Below are positions 62,228 through 64,000 of a DNA stretch of 64,000 nucleotides, one piece after another (the stretch's first letter is position 1; every line of letters begins with the position of its first letter). The notes beneath the pieces were generated by a model. That model saw nothing but the letters and a program-made list of their open reading frames with translations. It had not been told where the DNA came from and searched no databases. The translations under genes and the position numbers were made by a program. The DNA lies in contig NZ_ADAQ01000012.1 of NCBI RefSeq assembly GCF_000176515.1, forward strand, positions 310,001 to 374,000, written 5' to 3'. This stretch comes from Grimontia hollisae CIP 101886 (GTDB lineage Bacteria; Pseudomonadota; Gammaproteobacteria; Enterobacterales; Vibrionaceae).

Positions 62228-64000
62228 TTATGTACCGATCACACCACCGTCTTTGCGGGTAATGCGCATAACTGTTGAGCGTGGGATTGAATCACCGCCG
62301 TCTGGGAAGTGAGAAGGTGCCAGATCTTCACCTGGATGCTGAATACCTACAAACATGGTCTTGTAATCTGGCGAGAACGTCAGGCCGGTAATTTCACAGG
62401 CGATTGGGCCGGTCAGGAAACGACGGATTTCACCGGTTTTCGGGTCGGCGCAGAGCATCTGGTTGTTACCCATCCCTTCGAAATTGCCTTCGTTTGAGTA
62501 GTTACCGTCAGTAAGAATCCACAGGCGGCCGGCACCATCAAAACCGAGGCCATCTGGGCTGTTGAACATATTGTCTTTGTTGATGTTTGGTGTACCTGCC
62601 ATCAATCCTTCCTGAACGTCAGGGTTACCGGCCATCACAAAGAGATCCCACTTGAACGTTGATGCTGTATGGTCACCTCCCTGGGGTTCCCAGCGAATAA
62701 TATGGCCATACGGGTTTTCTTTTCGGGGATTAGCCGCGTTGATTGGCTGGTTTTCTCTCACTCCCCGGTATTTATTGTTAGTCAGGGTGCAGAAGACGTG
62801 TTTTTTATCCGGGTGGATGGCAACCCATTCAGGGCGATCCATTGTGGTGGCGCCAACCTGAGTTGCCGCTTCACGGGCAAAGATCAATACTTCTGCCTGA
62901 TTGTTGAAGCCGTTATCCGGTGTGAGGCCGTTTTTACCAAAAGTCAACTCAAGCCATTCGCCTTTGCCTTTCAGTTCACCGTCTTTACCTTCAAATTTGG
63001 CGACATAAAGCGTTCCTTCTTCTAGAAGATCGCGGTTTGAAGCGTGGACTCCTGGCTTGTATTTATTTTTGGACACAAACTTATACAAGTGCTCGCCACG
63101 TTCATCATCGCCCAAGTACACCACTACATGACCGTCTTTGTTGATGGTAAGTGCTGCATTTTCGTGTTTGAAACGACCGAGTGCAGAACGTTTTTTCGGC
63201 GTCGAAGTGGGATCCATCGGATCGATTTCGACAACCCAACCAAAGCGGTGCGGCTCGTGAGGGTTTTTCGCGACATCAAAACGTTCATCATGTTTCCACC
63301 AGTCATAGCCCCAGTCTTTGTCTTGAATGCCATAACGTTTGTAGGTTGGCCCCAGATCAACGTTTTCAGAGGTGGCGAAGTAACCATTGAAGTTTTCTTC
63401 ACAGGTTAAGTAAGTGCCCCATGGGGTCTGACCATTTGCACAGTTGTTGAAGGTGCCCAGAATCTTGGTACCGGTTGGGTCTGCGTGGGTTTTCAGCAGA
63501 TCACTGCCACGTGCAGGGCCTGTCATCTCCATGGGTGTATAAGCTGTAATTTTACGGTTCAGGCGACCTTGGGTATTGACTTGCCACTTACCGTCTTTTT
63601 TCATCAATTCAATGATAGAAACACCGTGTGCAGCCTGGCCCTTACGCACATCGTCCGCAGAGATATTTTTACCTTGATGGGGGTAGAGGTATTCAATGTT
63701 GGTGTACTCGTTGTTGGCAACCAGTACGGCCCGTTCATCAGACAATGGGAAGAAGGTCATGCCATCTGTGTTGTCGCCGTATTGCTTTTCCTGCGCGTAG
63801 GAATCGTTGGATTGACTGAACTTGGGAGAGTCAGGAAATAGCGCATCACCCCAGGAAATGAGTTTTTCTGCTACATATCCTTCCGGAACAACCACGGTGT
63901 CACTTGTTGAAGCAGGAATGGCTTTAAATCCTATCAGCGCGCTCTTGTCCATCGTGTCAGCAACGGCTTTGGCCACAGGGCTTGCAGCGAAGAAGGCCAC
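62228..64000 (-). CDS. phoX: PhoX-family alkaline phosphatase (partial)
   Basis: This frame of about 590 residues runs off the right edge. The C-terminus is complete and the N-terminus is cut inside a signal region (FFAASPVAKAVA), presumably a Tat signal as in other PhoX. Family blocks are visible: DGMTFFPL, VLVANNEYTNIEYLYP, WGTYLTCEENFNGYF, GRFKHENAALTINKDGHVVVYLGDDERGEHLYKFVS, MDRPEWVAIHP, and FNSPDGLGFDGAGRLWILTDGN. These carry the acidic and Cys residues of the iron-calcium centre. PhoX releases phosphate from organic phosphates in the periplasm. The toxin gene converges on it. Confidence 0.93.
   Translation of the reverse strand: MAFFAASPVAKAVADTMDKSALIGFKAIPASTSDTVVVPEGYVAEKLISWGDALFPDSPKFSQSNDSYAQEKQYGDNTDGMTFFPLSDERAVLVANNEYTNIEYLYPHQGKNISADDVRKGQAAHGVSIIELMKKDGKWQVNTQGRLNRKITAYTPMEMTGPARGSDLLKTHADPTGTKILGTFNNCANGQTPWGTYLTCEENFNGYFATSENVDLGPTYKRYGIQDKDWGYDWWKHDERFDVAKNPHEPHRFGWVVEIDPMDPTSTPKKRSALGRFKHENAALTINKDGHVVVYLGDDERGEHLYKFVSKNKYKPGVHASNRDLLEEGTLYVAKFEGKDGELKGKGEWLELTFGKNGLTPDNGFNNQAEVLIFAREAATQVGATTMDRPEWVAIHPDKKHVFCTLTNNKYRGVRENQPINAANPRKENPYGHIIRWEPQGGDHTASTFKWDLFVMAGNPDVQEGLMAGTPNINKDNMFNSPDGLGFDGAGRLWILTDGNYSNEGNFEGMGNNQMLCADPKTGEIRRFLTGPIACEITGLTFSPDYKTMFVGIQHPGEDLAPSHFPDGGDSIPRSTVMRITRKDGGVIGT

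Overview
The window reads as chromosomal DNA of a marine gammaproteobacterium, most likely a Vibrionaceae member of the Grimontia, Enterovibrio or Photobacterium type. That placement rests on gene content (MetC, FdhD, CutA, Rof, DeoD, TsgA-like, a complete Tad locus, PhoX, a periplasmic KatG) and is not proven to genus. Most of the window has balanced base composition and densely packed genes. The last 11 kb is clearly more AT-rich and carries one very large toxin gene.

Positions 1-16 kb hold the start of a PhnD-like phosphonate/phosphite-binding protein gene, metC, a DsbA-like lipoprotein, and a 1723-residue VCBS/RTX adhesin with a LapA-type retention module. Next comes a two-gene signalling unit: a three-receiver pseudo-histidine-kinase with an HPt domain, then a REC-GGDEF-EAL protein. 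After these are a DUF1223 thioredoxin-like protein, a tiny lipoprotein, CutA, FdhD and a Rof-like Rho antiterminator. Positions 16-28.5 kb are a complete Tad (Flp pilus) locus on the minus strand in the order flp-tadV-rcpC-rcpA-rcpB-tadZ-tadA-tadB-tadC-tadD-tadE-tadF-tadG, closed by an OmpA-family gene. The adhesin, the c-di-GMP protein and the Tad pilus all point to surface attachment.

Positions 29-36 kb hold a sulfur/persulfide module (two YedE-type half transporters divergent from a CoA-disulfide reductase-rhodanese fusion), a YeiL-like Crp/Fnr regulator, a TsgA-like MFS carrier with DeoD (probably nucleoside salvage), and two small envelope proteins. Positions 36.5-43 kb hold a four-gene Opp/Nik-type ABC importer behind a near-consensus Zur operator, divergent from a eukaryotic-type glutathione synthetase homologue. 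The inference is a zinc-starvation uptake system, perhaps for a zinc-ligand complex. Then come PsiE, an M14-type peptidase/deacylase with a LysR regulator, a short CDF transporter, an isoprenylcysteine-methyltransferase-like membrane protein, a large unrecognised protein and a KatG with a signal peptide.

Positions 52.1-62.2 kb hold about 1 kb of AT-rich non-coding DNA and a 2983-residue toxin. The toxin combines a TcdB/LifA-type glycosyltransferase with every recognisable catalytic residue, two separate papain-like (C58/YopT-like) Cys-His-Asp triads, a TcdA/TcdB-like pore-forming segment and an undescribed C-terminal region. This lymphostatin/large-clostridial-toxin relative is the strongest candidate for an undescribed system in the window. 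The window ends inside phoX.
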